The notes beneath the pieces are model-generated. The model was not told the origin of the DNA, did no database searches, and saw nothing but the letters and a program-made list of their open reading frames with translations. From Ornithinimicrobium pratense (lineage in GTDB: Bacteria; Actinomycetota; Actinomycetes; Actinomycetales; Dermatophilaceae): a stretch of 64,000 nucleotides of DNA. Positions within the stretch are counted from its first letter, which is position 1, and each line of letters opens with the position of its first letter. Shown piece after piece: positions 11,137 through 19,815 of the stretch. A program made the translations under genes and the position numbers. Location: NCBI RefSeq assembly GCF_008843165.1, contig NZ_CP044427.1, positions 496,001 to 560,000 of the forward strand, written 5' to 3'.

Positions 11137-11628
11137 GTGCGCAGCAGTGACGACGTGGCCTACGTCGAGTTCATCGACGCGTCCAGAGCGACGCTGCTGG
11201 CCTATGCCTGGCTGCTGACGGGCAACGGGCACGCTGCCGAGGAGCTCGTCCAGGAGACCCTCGTCCGCGTCTACGTCCGGTGGCGCCGACTTCGCGAGGG
11301 CCAGCCACTGGCCTACGCCCGCAGGATCCTGAGCAACCTGCACACCGACAACTGGCGCAGCCGGCGGCGGGAGGTGCTCCGCGACGAGGTGCCGGAGACG
11401 GCATACACCTCCGACCCGATGACCACGGATCTGGTGCGCGCGTTACAGCGGCTCTCGCCACGGGAGCGAGAGTGCGTGGTGCTGCGGCACTACATCGACC
11501 TGTCCGAGAAGGACACCGCCGCGACGCTCGGTATCAGCGTGGGCAGCGTGAAGAGCTACACGTCCAAGGGACTCACGAGCCTTCGCCCGTTGCTGGCCGA
11601 CACGACCGTAGGGGAGCGTCATGTCTGA
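11137..11628 (+). CDS. SigE-family (ECF-like) RNA polymerase sigma factor, copy 1
   Basis: 163 residues from the GTG at 11137 with GAGGAG 6 nt upstream. Region 2 spans about residues 12-80 (LLAYAWLLTGNGHAAEELVQE, then RILSNLHTDNWRSRRREV). Region 4 spans about 100-155 (LSPRERECVVLRHYIDLSEK and TLGISVGSVKSYTSKGL). Length and motifs match the actinobacterial SigE family (TIGR02983). It overlaps the following membrane gene by 8 bases. Codon 103 is a rare TTA (11443-11445), hinting at control by the supply of the UUA-reading tRNA. Paralogue of the gene at 15174. Confidence 0.9.
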   Translation: MRSSDDVAYVEFIDASRATLLAYAWLLTGNGHAAEELVQETLVRVYVRWRRLREGQPLAYARRILSNLHTDNWRSRRREVLRDEVPETAYTSDPMTTDLVRALQRLSPRERECVVLRHYIDLSEKDTAATLGISVGSVKSYTSKGLTSLRPLLADTTVGERHV

Positions 11629-13861
11629 ACCCCAGCTGACCCAGCTGCTCGACCGGGCGGTCCACCACGCGCCGCCCATGCACCTGGACGGCCAGCACCT
11701 CCTGACGGCTGCCAAAGGGCGGGTCCGTCGTCGGCGCCTGCTCGGTGCGGGCGGTGGCCTTGGCGCGGCTGCGCTGGTCGCGGCGTTGTGGGGCGGGCTG
11801 GCCGGTGGCGGGGGTCTCCTCTCCGGGGACGTCCCGATCCAGCCGGCGACCACCGTCTGGGAGCAGGGGGAGACCGTCGACGCCAATCTGTTCAAGAACT
11901 ACCACTCGATCGACAGCGATCAGGTGGCGCACCGCTTCGACGGTCGGCTCACCCGTCCGGACGTTGATGGTCCGGTCGTGCTGGAGCTGTCCGACCACGG
12001 CCAGGTCGTCGAGCGGATCCCGGCCCGGTCCCCACAGCCGGGGCTGGAGGTCTTCGTGGGTGAGCGGATGACCGCCGCGGTCTGGGCTGAGCCGGAGGGG
12101 GTAGAAACCGCGGTTCCCCTGGTCGGCCCGGTCGACCCCGGCGGCCCGAGCAGCCGCTCCGGCACCGCGATGGGCGGGGGGCGCTACGGCTACTCCGTGT
12201 GGCCCGCCGACGTCACCGGCATGGTCCGGCCGCAGGAGGTGCTCGACGTCTACCTCGTCGGCGCGCATGAGGTGGTGACCCTCTCGGGTGCCGAGGTGGT
12301 AACCGCCGAGCTGCACGCGGGCGGGACGTCCGCGCTCACCTGGGCGGATGCCGAGCGGGGCGTGTGGGGGTATGCCGTGCACGGCGAGGACCCGATGCTC
12401 GCCCCGCTGGGTGCTCAGCCTGCGCAGCATTCCGGCGGCACCTGGCAGGAGGCGGACCGGATGATCTCCGTCGCGCTCCTGCCCCAGGGCGCCGAGCTCG
12501 TGGACGTCCAGCAGGGGGAAACCGACAGCACCGTGCTGGCTGGCCGACCCATCGTGCTCGGCGGGGTGCGGGGTGATGACGTGCCCGACGTGGTCTTCCG
12601 CATCGGCCGGCACCAGCACGTGCTGAACGACTACACCCAGGATCTGTTCACGGTGGAACTGGCCGACGGCACGCAGCTGAGCATCACACCCGACTCCCGG
12701 GGGGACGGCGGGATCGCGCTCGGCGAGATGTCGGACGACTCCCCGGACGTCCTCACCTGGTCAGCCGAAGACCTCGCCGCAGACCGAGCCACGGAGGCCG
12801 TCGGTGGCAGCCTCGTCACCGTGGTGGTGGGCTGGGACGCGGGACCGTCCGTGCTCACCGACACCCGGCTCGAGGTCACCGCTCAGGGGGTGAGCCGCTG
12901 GGTGGAGCCGGCCGACGTGGCGCAGGTGCCGACGGCCGACGGAGGCGTCACAACGGTGCTGACCGTCGACGAGGCCGAGGGCATGACTGTCACCGGCGTC
13001 GGGGTCGTCGCCGACGAGGACGACGACTCCGTCGTGCGCTGGGACGGGTGGGAGCCCCTCCTGGCTACGGCCGACGGTGTCGACTGGCAGGAGATCGAGG
13101 GCCGGGTCGTGCCGTTCGTCGACGGTGAGGCGCTGCAGGACGTGGGCCTCGCCTCGCTGGGGGAGGCCCGGTTGTACGCCGCGTCGGACTCTCGCGGCGA
13201 GGACCTGCTGGTGATGCCTCCGGGCCTGGGCGCCGACGACAGGGTGCTGCCCCTTCTGCGCAAGGGGGACAGCCTCGACCCGGCGCCCTGGGTGCTCGGC
13301 GACAACCGGATGGTGGAGACCGAGGACGGTCCTGTCCTCGTCGTAGAGACAGCCCCGGGGATGCTGACGGAGGGCACACAGTTGGCCGTCCGGCCGGCGT
13401 CGGCGGTCGAGCACGGTGTCGACCTGACCTGGACCCTGTTGGACAGCGACCGCTCCGGGTCGATGGTGATCGAGGGTGATCTGGTGGTGACGGCCGGTGG
13501 GTCGGCTGCGGGGGACCCGTGGCTCATGTACCCCCTGGGTGACGACTCCTGGGGTTCAACCTCGACCAGTGTGGCCGTGCGTCCGGGGCTGGTCGGCGCC
13601 ACGCTCAGCGAGTTCGGCGACGCGACGGGCCCTGGCCGTCTCTACGTCGCCGCCGTCCTGCCGGAGGGCTCTGCGGGGGAGCTGGTGCTGGCCCCCGGGG
13701 CCCGGCTGGTCTCCTCCCAGACGGGCATCGGTCCCCTCGAGGGCCTGGAGGTAGTGAGCGCAGTCGTCGACCTCGGCGCCGCGCTGTCCCCCGCCGACGC
13801 CGTCGGGCTGGACCTGGATGGCGACGGCGTGGCGGACCTGAGGCCCCCAGCGCGCGGCTGA
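11621..13861 (+). CDS. large membrane-anchored partner of SigE copy 1 (putative anti-sigma)
   Basis: 746 residues; ATG at 11621, overlapping the sigma gene. A short cytoplasmic N-terminus (TQLLDRAVHHAPPMHLDGQ, then RVRRRR) leads into one transmembrane helix at about 42-62, followed by roughly 680 extracytoplasmic residues rich in Asp, Val, Thr and Gly, probably beta-structured. The tail LDLDGDGVADL resembles a calcium-binding DxDxDG loop. The same N-terminal layout (LLDRA..., Arg run, one TM) is in the paralogue at 15652. Position and topology suggest an anti-sigma or sensor; no zinc-binding ZAS motif is present, so this is inference. Confidence 0.65.
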   Translation: MSEPQLTQLLDRAVHHAPPMHLDGQHLLTAAKGRVRRRRLLGAGGGLGAAALVAALWGGLAGGGGLLSGDVPIQPATTVWEQGETVDANLFKNYHSIDSDQVAHRFDGRLTRPDVDGPVVLELSDHGQVVERIPARSPQPGLEVFVGERMTAAVWAEPEGVETAVPLVGPVDPGGPSSRSGTAMGGGRYGYSVWPADVTGMVRPQEVLDVYLVGAHEVVTLSGAEVVTAELHAGGTSALTWADAERGVWGYAVHGEDPMLAPLGAQPAQHSGGTWQEADRMISVALLPQGAELVDVQQGETDSTVLAGRPIVLGGVRGDDVPDVVFRIGRHQHVLNDYTQDLFTVELADGTQLSITPDSRGDGGIALGEMSDDSPDVLTWSAEDLAADRATEAVGGSLVTVVVGWDAGPSVLTDTRLEVTAQGVSRWVEPADVAQVPTADGGVTTVLTVDEAEGMTVTGVGVVADEDDDSVVRWDGWEPLLATADGVDWQEIEGRVVPFVDGEALQDVGLASLGEARLYAASDSRGEDLLVMPPGLGADDRVLPLLRKGDSLDPAPWVLGDNRMVETEDGPVLVVETAPGMLTEGTQLAVRPASAVEHGVDLTWTLLDSDRSGSMVIEGDLVVTAGGSAAGDPWLMYPLGDDSWGSTSTSVAVRPGLVGATLSEFGDATGPGRLYVAAVLPEGSAGELVLAPGARLVSSQTGIGPLEGLEVVSAVVDLGAALSPADAVGLDLDGDGVADLRPPARG

Positions 13862-13862
13862 C

Positions 13863-14243
13863 TCAGCGGCGCACCAGCACCCGCACCAGGTGCTCCAGCG
13901 TGCCGGCCGGGTCCTCGCTGGTCCCGCCGTGCACCGGCCCCGGTTGCACGATGGTGCTGCGCGGGGCGCTGAGCCACCCGAACCGCGGCCCGAGCCGGTC
14001 CAGCCGTGGGGTACTGGGGGAGTGTTCCCCGGCGGCGACACGGCATACCTGGTCCAACGACGCCCGCACCGACTCCAGGTCCAGCTCGGGGTCGAGCGCC
14101 AGCGCCCGGGCGTGGTCCAGCGCGACCGCGCCCTGCAGGAAGTCGGCCTCCTGGCTGTAGAGCACCACCCCGACGTTGATGAACTCCTCACGCTCCACGC
14201 GCGGGACGAGCCGCAGCACGACGTACTGGTAGTCGTAGGTCAT
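13863..14243 (-). CDS. DUF3037 protein
   Basis: 126 residues starting MTYDYQYVVLRLVPRVEREE and continuing FINVGVVLYSQEADFL, the characteristic DUF3037 opening. It is coupled to the upstream HipA-like kinase by a 4-bp ATGA overlap. The two families recur next to each other in bacterial genomes, so they probably act together; no biochemical role is established. The gene ends one base from the convergent sigma-partner gene. Confidence 0.85.
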   Translation of the reverse strand: MTYDYQYVVLRLVPRVEREEFINVGVVLYSQEADFLQGAVALDHARALALDPELDLESVRASLDQVCRVAAGEHSPSTPRLDRLGPRFGWLSAPRSTIVQPGPVHGGTSEDPAGTLEHLVRVLVRR

Positions 14244-15037
14244 GCCGCACTCCCGGGCAGCCAGACGTGTGGGGTCCGCACCCGCGCGAGGAGATGCTGC
14301 CGGTATGCCGTGCGTACCGCCGGTGGATCGGGCAGATGGTCCGTGGTCTCCAGCCAGTCCTCGGGCACCTGGTCGAGCACGTCACCCACGAGCTCTTCGG
14401 TGACCAGCGGCGCGAGCTCGCCGTGGGCGCCGAGAAGGTCGGTCGCCAGCGCACCGAGCACGTGGTCGTCGGCTCCTACGCGGAAGGGCTGCTGGGCGAA
14501 GCGCTCGGCGCTGGGTGCCTTGCTCGGCCAGGAGTGGTGGAAGTAGAGGGCCGCGCCGTGGTCGATGAGCCAGGTCCGTCGGTGCCAGGTCAGCAGGTTG
14601 GGGTTGGACCACGTGCGGTCGATGTTGGCGGTGAAGGCGTCCAGCCAGAAGATGCGCGAGGCCAGCGCCGTGTCCGGCGGGCGGGAGCCGTCATACCCCA
14701 ACGCGCCGGGGAGCAGGTCGACGCCGAGGTTGGTGCCGGGGGAGGCGTTGAGCAGATCCTGGACCTCCGCGTCAGCCTCGTAGCGCGCCATCGCCGGCGG
14801 CAGGTCGATGGTGACGAGACGGGGGACTGGCAGACCCAGTCGACGGGCCAGCTCGCCGACGATGACCTCGGCGACGAGCACCTTCAGCCCCTGCCCGGCC
14901 CCCCGGAACTTCACCACGTAGGTGCCCTGGTCGGCGCCCTCGACCACGCCTGGCATGGAGCCGCCCTCGCGCAGCGGGGTGACGTAGCGGACGGCGGTGA
15001 CGTGGTCGAGCACGAGCGTCAGGCTAGCCCGGATCAC
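14240..15037 (-). CDS. HipA-like kinase-domain protein
   Basis: 265 residues from a GTG at 15037; a second in-frame GTG nine codons in (at Val-Leu-Asp-His) could be the true start. The opening VRYVTPLREGGSMPG and GTYVVKFRGAGQG match the ATP-binding part of HipA-family Ser/Thr kinases. NIDRTWSNPN carries the catalytic Asp/Asn pattern and LIDHG the metal-binding Asp. It lacks the HipA N-terminal subdomain, is shorter than E. coli HipA (440 aa), and has no HipB partner. It is translationally coupled to DUF3037 instead. Confidence 0.82.
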   Translation of the reverse strand: MIRASLTLVLDHVTAVRYVTPLREGGSMPGVVEGADQGTYVVKFRGAGQGLKVLVAEVIVGELARRLGLPVPRLVTIDLPPAMARYEADAEVQDLLNASPGTNLGVDLLPGALGYDGSRPPDTALASRIFWLDAFTANIDRTWSNPNLLTWHRRTWLIDHGAALYFHHSWPSKAPSAERFAQQPFRVGADDHVLGALATDLLGAHGELAPLVTEELVGDVLDQVPEDWLETTDHLPDPPAVRTAYRQHLLARVRTPHVWLPGSAA

Positions 15038-15093
15038 TCACCCGACCACTCGAGGTCGGCGCGCCCCGGCGTGCTCGACATACGCGCGGTCTT

Positions 15094-15121
15094 CCCCACC
15101 TTTTCGACCCCTCGCACGTTA
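15094..15121 (+). promoter_or_regulatory. predicted SigE-type promoter of second sigma operon
   Basis: CCCCACCTTTT (15094-15104) and CGTTA (15117-15121), 13 bases between ACCTTT and CGTTA, exactly as before the first sigma gene; a GACCC in the spacer is also shared. An ATG at 15123 lies only one base behind the -10 and so is unlikely to be used. Confidence 0.6.
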
Positions 15122-15173
15122 GATGATCGAGAGGGTCCTGCGGGGGTCCTCCGAGAGCCCGCGAGGAGGCGGT

Positions 15174-15659
15174 ATGCGGCAGTCGCGAGAGGAGGAGTTC
15201 GCGGCGTTCTTCGACGCCGCCTCTCCTCGGTTGCTCTCGGTCGCGTGGTTGCTGACCGGGCAGCAGCAGGCCGCGGAGGACCTGGCCCAGGAGGCGCTGG
15301 CCCGCACCTACGCCCGGTGGGGCACGGTGCGCACCGGCAACCCGATGGCCTTTGCCCGCCGGGTCCTGGCCAACCTGCACACCGACCGCTGGCGCAAGCA
15401 CCGCCGGGAGGTCCTCACCGAGGAGACACCAGAGGTCGGTCGCATGCACGACCCCCGGACCGTCGACCTCGTGCGCGCCCTGCGGACGCTGGCCCCGCGC
15501 GAGCGGGAGTGCGTGGTGCTGCGGCACTACCTCGACCTGTCCGAGAAGCAGACCGCCGAGACGCTCGGGATCGGCGTGGGTAGCGTCAAGAGCTACACGA
15601 TGCACGGGCTGCGCGGACTGCGCGCCCAGCTGAGCGAAGGGGAGCAGACCCGTGTCTGA
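15174..15659 (+). CDS. SigE-family (ECF-like) RNA polymerase sigma factor, copy 2
   Basis: 161 residues from the ATG at 15174, which has GAGGAGG 4 nt upstream; the ATG at 15123 lies at the predicted transcription start and was discarded. Region 2: LLSVAWLLTGQQQAAEDLAQE and RRVLANLHTDRWRKHRREV. Region 4: LAPRERECVVLRHYLDLSEK and TLGIGVGSVKSYTMHGL. It is closely similar to copy 1 at 11137 over its whole length and overlaps its own membrane partner by 8 bases in the same way. No TTA codon was noticed here. Confidence 0.9.
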   Translation: MRQSREEEFAAFFDAASPRLLSVAWLLTGQQQAAEDLAQEALARTYARWGTVRTGNPMAFARRVLANLHTDRWRKHRREVLTEETPEVGRMHDPRTVDLVRALRTLAPRERECVVLRHYLDLSEKQTAETLGIGVGSVKSYTMHGLRGLRAQLSEGEQTRV

Positions 15660-17040
15660 GACCGACCGCGACGTGCTGGCCCTGCTCGACCGGGCCGCCG
15701 CCGACAGCCCGCCCCTGCACCTCGACCGCGACGCGGTGATCGGCCGCGGCCGGCAGATCGCCCGGCGTCGCCGTGCAGGGGGGACCGGTATGGCGATCGG
15801 TGCCCTCGCCCTCGCGGGTGCTGTATGGCTGGGCCCGGGGCTGGGCAGCGACCTTCTCGGCACGCAGCAGATCTCACCGGCGAGCGTCTCGTGGGAGGTG
15901 GACGAGCCGACCAGGCTGACCGTGCTGGACGGGGTGACGCGCGGCGGAAACGTCTCACCGCTGACCGTCACGAAGGGGCCGGACGGTTCGGCGTCGGCGA
16001 CGTTCACGGTGGAGGGCGTCGAGGAGACGGTCGAGGGACGGACGATGGCCGGAGGCGTCGACCTCTTCGTCGGCGGCCGGGCCACCGTGGCGGTGTGGGC
16101 CGATCCCGAGGGTGACCAGCATCAGGTCCAGCCGTGGCCCAACTCGTACCGCGGGTACGAGATTGGCCGTGCCCAGGGGGACGATGATCTGTGGTACCTC
16201 GTCTCCGACGCTGGCTACCTGCCCGAGGATCTCCTCTTCTTCTCCGACCACGACGTCTGGACCGCCAGCGGGACGGTGGCTGAGACGGTCGAGCTGACTG
16301 ACGGACGGGCGGAGGCCGTCGCGTTCTCGCTGAGCGGCCTCGACGTCACCGGGGTCGTGCATCACGGGTCGTTGAACGTCATGGAGGCAGACAGCTTCGG
16401 CTTGACGGGAGGCGAGGAGGCGTGGTGGCGGGGCGGTGACGTCTACTCGGTGACCATCGTGCGTGCGCCGGACGAGGCGACGCACGTCCGTCCGGTCTGG
16501 CTCGACGAGGAGGACGCCGTCCGCCTGGTCGGCGGACGTGCGGAGACGGTGCGGGTGGGTGACGCGGCGTACAGCACCTTCTCCCACGCCGGGGAGGAGA
16601 ATCCGCTCGACCCGGCCAGCCTTTCGCCCTCCACCTTCCAGTGGTCGGCGGACGGACACACCTGGCACAACAAGGGCGACGACGGCGAGGGCATCGACGA
16701 CCCCGTGACGACTGTCGGTCCAGGTGCCCGCATCCTGCTCCTGGGTGAGGCGTATGAGGTCGCCGTAGACGCCTACGGCTGGCCGCAGCTGCTCGAGGCG
16801 GACGGGACGGTCTTCCTTACGGTCTCCGACAGCGATGGGCCGCCTGGGGGAAGCGGGGGCGGGGGGATCATCATGTGGCGACAGCACTGGTGGCCCTGGT
16901 CGGATCATCACAAGGTCCACTTCTCCTACTCCCACGGTGACCGGGACCCTGAACCGCCGCCCGTCTCCGGTCAGGACGTGGTGACGATCACCGGGCCGGC
17001 GGGTGAGGTCTCGGTGGTCGCGGTCCCCGCCGGTTCCTGA
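15652..17040 (+). CDS. membrane-anchored partner of SigE copy 2 (putative anti-sigma)
   Basis: 462 residues from a GTG at 15652 overlapping the sigma gene by 8 bases. A cytoplasmic N-terminus (LLDRAAADSPPLHLDRDAV, RRRR) is followed by one transmembrane helix near residues 44-62 and about 400 extracytoplasmic residues, including a Gly-rich patch (GPPGGSGGGGIIMW). The N-terminal 90 residues align with the 746-aa partner of copy 1; the outer domain is shorter. A sigma-retaining anti-sigma or sensor role is inferred from position only. Confidence 0.62.
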   Translation: MSETDRDVLALLDRAAADSPPLHLDRDAVIGRGRQIARRRRAGGTGMAIGALALAGAVWLGPGLGSDLLGTQQISPASVSWEVDEPTRLTVLDGVTRGGNVSPLTVTKGPDGSASATFTVEGVEETVEGRTMAGGVDLFVGGRATVAVWADPEGDQHQVQPWPNSYRGYEIGRAQGDDDLWYLVSDAGYLPEDLLFFSDHDVWTASGTVAETVELTDGRAEAVAFSLSGLDVTGVVHHGSLNVMEADSFGLTGGEEAWWRGGDVYSVTIVRAPDEATHVRPVWLDEEDAVRLVGGRAETVRVGDAAYSTFSHAGEENPLDPASLSPSTFQWSADGHTWHNKGDDGEGIDDPVTTVGPGARILLLGEAYEVAVDAYGWPQLLEADGTVFLTVSDSDGPPGGSGGGGIIMWRQHWWPWSDHHKVHFSYSHGDRDPEPPPVSGQDVVTITGPAGEVSVVAVPAGS

Positions 17041-17094
17041 CCGTGACGGCGGTTCACCCTGACCGGGCCGTGATCAGGCCATACCTTGGGCCAC

Positions 17095-17964
17095 ATGGTC
17101 GACGACGGCTTCGGCATCCGGGCCCATGAGCTGACCTCTTCCGTGATCGAGTTGCGCCACCGGCTCGTCGCGGAGTTCGGGGCCGACCGGGTGTGGATCC
17201 TGTCCGACGACTTCCAGGGTCGACGGGTCTGGCCCAAGGGGTGGCAGGTGGTGAGCATCGACCCGGACGTGCTCGACGGCATCGGGCTGCGCCACCGGGA
17301 CGTCGAGCGGCCCGGATGGCGGCTGGGTGACTACGGCCTGTACCTCTGGGCCCTCCAAGAGCCGGACCTGCGCCACTACTGGGTGACCGAGCCGGACGTC
17401 CACTTCGCACTGCCCTCGGTGCGGGACTGGGTCGAAGGGCTCAGCGTCCACGAGGAGGACCTGCTCATCCCCCGCTTCGGGCTCGCCCCCGAAGGCTGGC
17501 TCTGGCGCCCCGCGCTGGCCGAGTTGACGGGCGGCCCGGTCTACCGGTCCCTGTTCCCCCTCTCGCGGTCGAACGAGGCCGCCGTGGACGCGGCCTACCA
17601 GCTGCGGCTGCGGATCAGTCAGGCCGAGCCGTCGCCGGATCCCTACCCCAATGACGAGTCCGTCGTGGCCACGGCCGTCGCCCAGGCCGGGTTGCGGGTG
17701 GCGCCGCTGGAGCAGTACTGCCCGGAGCAGTTCGACTACTTCGCGGCGACGGTCAAGGTCTGGCGGGAGAGCCTGCTGCGCCGGCACCCGGACCGGGAGC
17801 TGGTAGTGCACTCTGCGCTCTCCTACGAGGAGTGGGCACGCTGGTTCACCCACTTCCTGGGCAACCACGCACCGGCCGAGCGCCACGACAGGATGCGCCA
17901 GGTAGCCGCCCGGTTGGATCCGGACGACCTCCCCGTCCTGCACCGGCTCGCTGCGCGCAACTGA
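17095..17964 (+). CDS. conserved-looking protein of unknown function
   Basis: 289 residues from the ATG at 17095, 7 nt behind TACCTT (17082-17087), the leaderless spacing. I do not recognise the family. Visible features are no signal peptide or membrane segment, many Trp residues (RVWILSDDFQGRRVWPKGW), a segment DLRHYWVTEPDVHF that loosely resembles the acidic metal site of some glycosyltransferases, and a C-terminal helical part (WARWFTHFLGN). It stands alone upstream of metG. Codon use resembles its neighbours. Confidence 0.6.
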   Translation: MVDDGFGIRAHELTSSVIELRHRLVAEFGADRVWILSDDFQGRRVWPKGWQVVSIDPDVLDGIGLRHRDVERPGWRLGDYGLYLWALQEPDLRHYWVTEPDVHFALPSVRDWVEGLSVHEEDLLIPRFGLAPEGWLWRPALAELTGGPVYRSLFPLSRSNEAAVDAAYQLRLRISQAEPSPDPYPNDESVVATAVAQAGLRVAPLEQYCPEQFDYFAATVKVWRESLLRRHPDRELVVHSALSYEEWARWFTHFLGNHAPAERHDRMRQVAARLDPDDLPVLHRLAARN

Positions 17965-17997
17965 GAGAGCACCCCGGCCCACCTAGGATGGTGACCC

Positions 17998-19815
17998 ATG
18001 AGCCATGTCCTGTCTGCCGTCGCTTGGCCCTACGCCAACGGCCCGCGCCACATCGGTCACGTCGCCGGCTTCGGTGTCCCCTCCGACGTCTTCAGCAGGT
18101 ACATGCGGATGGCCGGGCACGACGTGCTCATGGTCTCCGGCTCGGACGAGCATGGGACCCCGATCCTGGTGCAGGCCGACAAGGCCGGGATGAGCCCGCA
18201 GGAGTTCATCGACGTCAACCACCGCCTCATCGCCGAGGACCTGGTCGCGCTGGGTGTCTCCTACGACCTCTACACCCGCACGACCACCGTCAACCACCAC
18301 CAGGTCGTGCAGCAGATGTTCCTCGCCTGCCACGCCAACGGGTACATGCTCGAGCAGTCCCAGCAGGTCGCGATCAGCCCCTCGACCGGGCGGACCCTGC
18401 CCGACCGCTACATCGAGGGCACCTGCCCGATCTGCGGATACACCGAGGCGCGCGGCGACCAGTGTGACGACTGCGGCAACCAGCTGGACCCGATCGACCT
18501 GGTGAACCCGCGCTCCAAGATCAACGGGGAGACGCCGCAGTTCAAGGACACCCAGCACTTCTTCCTCGACCTGCCCGCGCTCGCCGAGGCCCTTGGGGAA
18601 TGGCTGGACGGACGCGAGGCCAGCGGGCTGTGGCGGCCCAACGTCATCAAGTTCTCCCAGAACATCCTGGAGGAGATCCGGCCCCGGGCGATGACCCGGG
18701 ACATCGACTGGGGCATCACCGTCCCCCTGCCGGGCTGGGAGCAGGACGGCACCAAGAAGCTCTACGTATGGTTCGACGCCGTGATCGGCTACCTCTCGGC
18801 GTCGGTGGAGTGGGCACGCCGGGTCGGCGACCCCGAGCGCTGGCGCGAGTGGTGGAACCGGCCGGAGGCCCTGGCCTACTACTTCATGGGCAAGGACAAC
18901 ATCACCTTCCACTCCCAGATCTGGCCGGCCGAGATGCTCGCCCACAACGGCCGGGGCAGCAAGGGCGGGCAGGTCGGTCCCTACGGCGAGCTCAACCTTC
19001 CCACCGAGGTGGTCTCCAGTGAGTTCCTCACCATGGAGGGCCGCGCCTTCTCCACCTCGCGCTCGATCGTCATCTACGTCCGCGACGTCCTGGAGCGCTA
19101 CCAGCCCGACGCCCTGCGCTACTTCCTCTCGGCAGCGGCCCCGGAGACCGCGGACTCTGACTTCTCCTGGCCCGAGTTCGTCAAGCGCACCAACACCGAG
19201 CTGGTCGCTGGCTGGGGCAACCTGGTCAACCGCACCGCGTCGATGATCGCCAAGAACTTCGGCGAGCTCCCGGCTGCGGGGCAGCTGGAGGAGGTCGACC
19301 GCGCGCTCCTCGACCAAATCGCCGAGGGCTTCACCACCGTCGGCCGGCTCATCGCCACGCACAAGCAGAAGGCCGGGTTGGCCGAGGCGATGCGCCTGGT
19401 GGGCGAGGCCAACGCCTACGTCTCCGCCACCGAGCCGTTCAAGCTCAAGGCGGACCATCAGCGCGAGCGCCTGGGCACCGTGCTGCACGTGCTTGCCCAG
19501 GCCGTCCTCGACCTCAACACGATCCTGTCGCCCTACTTGCCGCACAGCTCCACGGCGGTGCACCAGGCGCTGGGAGGGGAGGGCGTCTTCCAGCCGATGC
19601 CGGTGCTGGAACAGGTCGATGACCTCGACGACCCGTCCAGACCCGGCTACCCGGTCATCACCGGCGAGTACTCCGCGGCCCCCCGCTGGGAGCACCGACC
19701 GGTCCCCGTGGGGGCGTCGGTGGCCAAGCCGTCACCGATCTTCACCAAGCTGGACGCCTCGGTGGTGGAGGAGGAGCGGGCGCGGCTCGGGCTGGTCGAC
19801 GAGGCGGGGGTATGA
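17998..19815 (+). CDS. metG: methionyl-tRNA synthetase
   Basis: Charges tRNA-Met with methionine. 605 residues. The ATG is 8 nt behind TAGGAT (17984-17989), so the mRNA is probably leaderless. The class I HIGH motif is in [16 protein letters not shown] zinc knuckle [20 protein letters not shown] is inserted. The second class I signature appears as FSTSRS in place of KMSKS, as in the actinobacterial/archaeal type. The helical anticodon domain follows ([11 protein letters not shown]). The stop overlaps tatD by ATGA. Confidence 0.95.
   Translation: MSHVLSAVAWPYANGPRHIGHVAGFGVPSDVFSRYMRMAGHDVLMVSGSDEHGTPILVQADKAGMSPQEFIDVNHRLIAEDLVALGVSYDLYTRTTTVNHHQVVQQMFLACHANGYMLEQSQQVAISPSTGRTLPDRYIEGTCPICGYTEARGDQCDDCGNQLDPIDLVNPRSKINGETPQFKDTQHFFLDLPALAEALGEWLDGREASGLWRPNVIKFSQNILEEIRPRAMTRDIDWGITVPLPGWEQDGTKKLYVWFDAVIGYLSASVEWARRVGDPERWREWWNRPEALAYYFMGKDNITFHSQIWPAEMLAHNGRGSKGGQVGPYGELNLPTEVVSSEFLTMEGRAFSTSRSIVIYVRDVLERYQPDALRYFLSAAAPETADSDFSWPEFVKRTNTELVAGWGNLVNRTASMIAKNFGELPAAGQLEEVDRALLDQIAEGFTTVGRLIATHKQKAGLAEAMRLVGEANAYVSATEPFKLKADHQRERLGTVLHVLAQAVLDLNTILSPYLPHSSTAVHQALGGEGVFQPMPVLEQVDDLDDPSRPGYPVITGEYSAAPRWEHRPVPVGASVAKPSPIFTKLDASVVEEERARLGLVDEAGV

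Noticed and set aside
15123..15173. Earlier ATG for SigE copy 2
   Set aside because: It lies one base behind the predicted -10 and would be at or before the transcription start; the ATG at 15174 has a strong ribosome site and matches copy 1.
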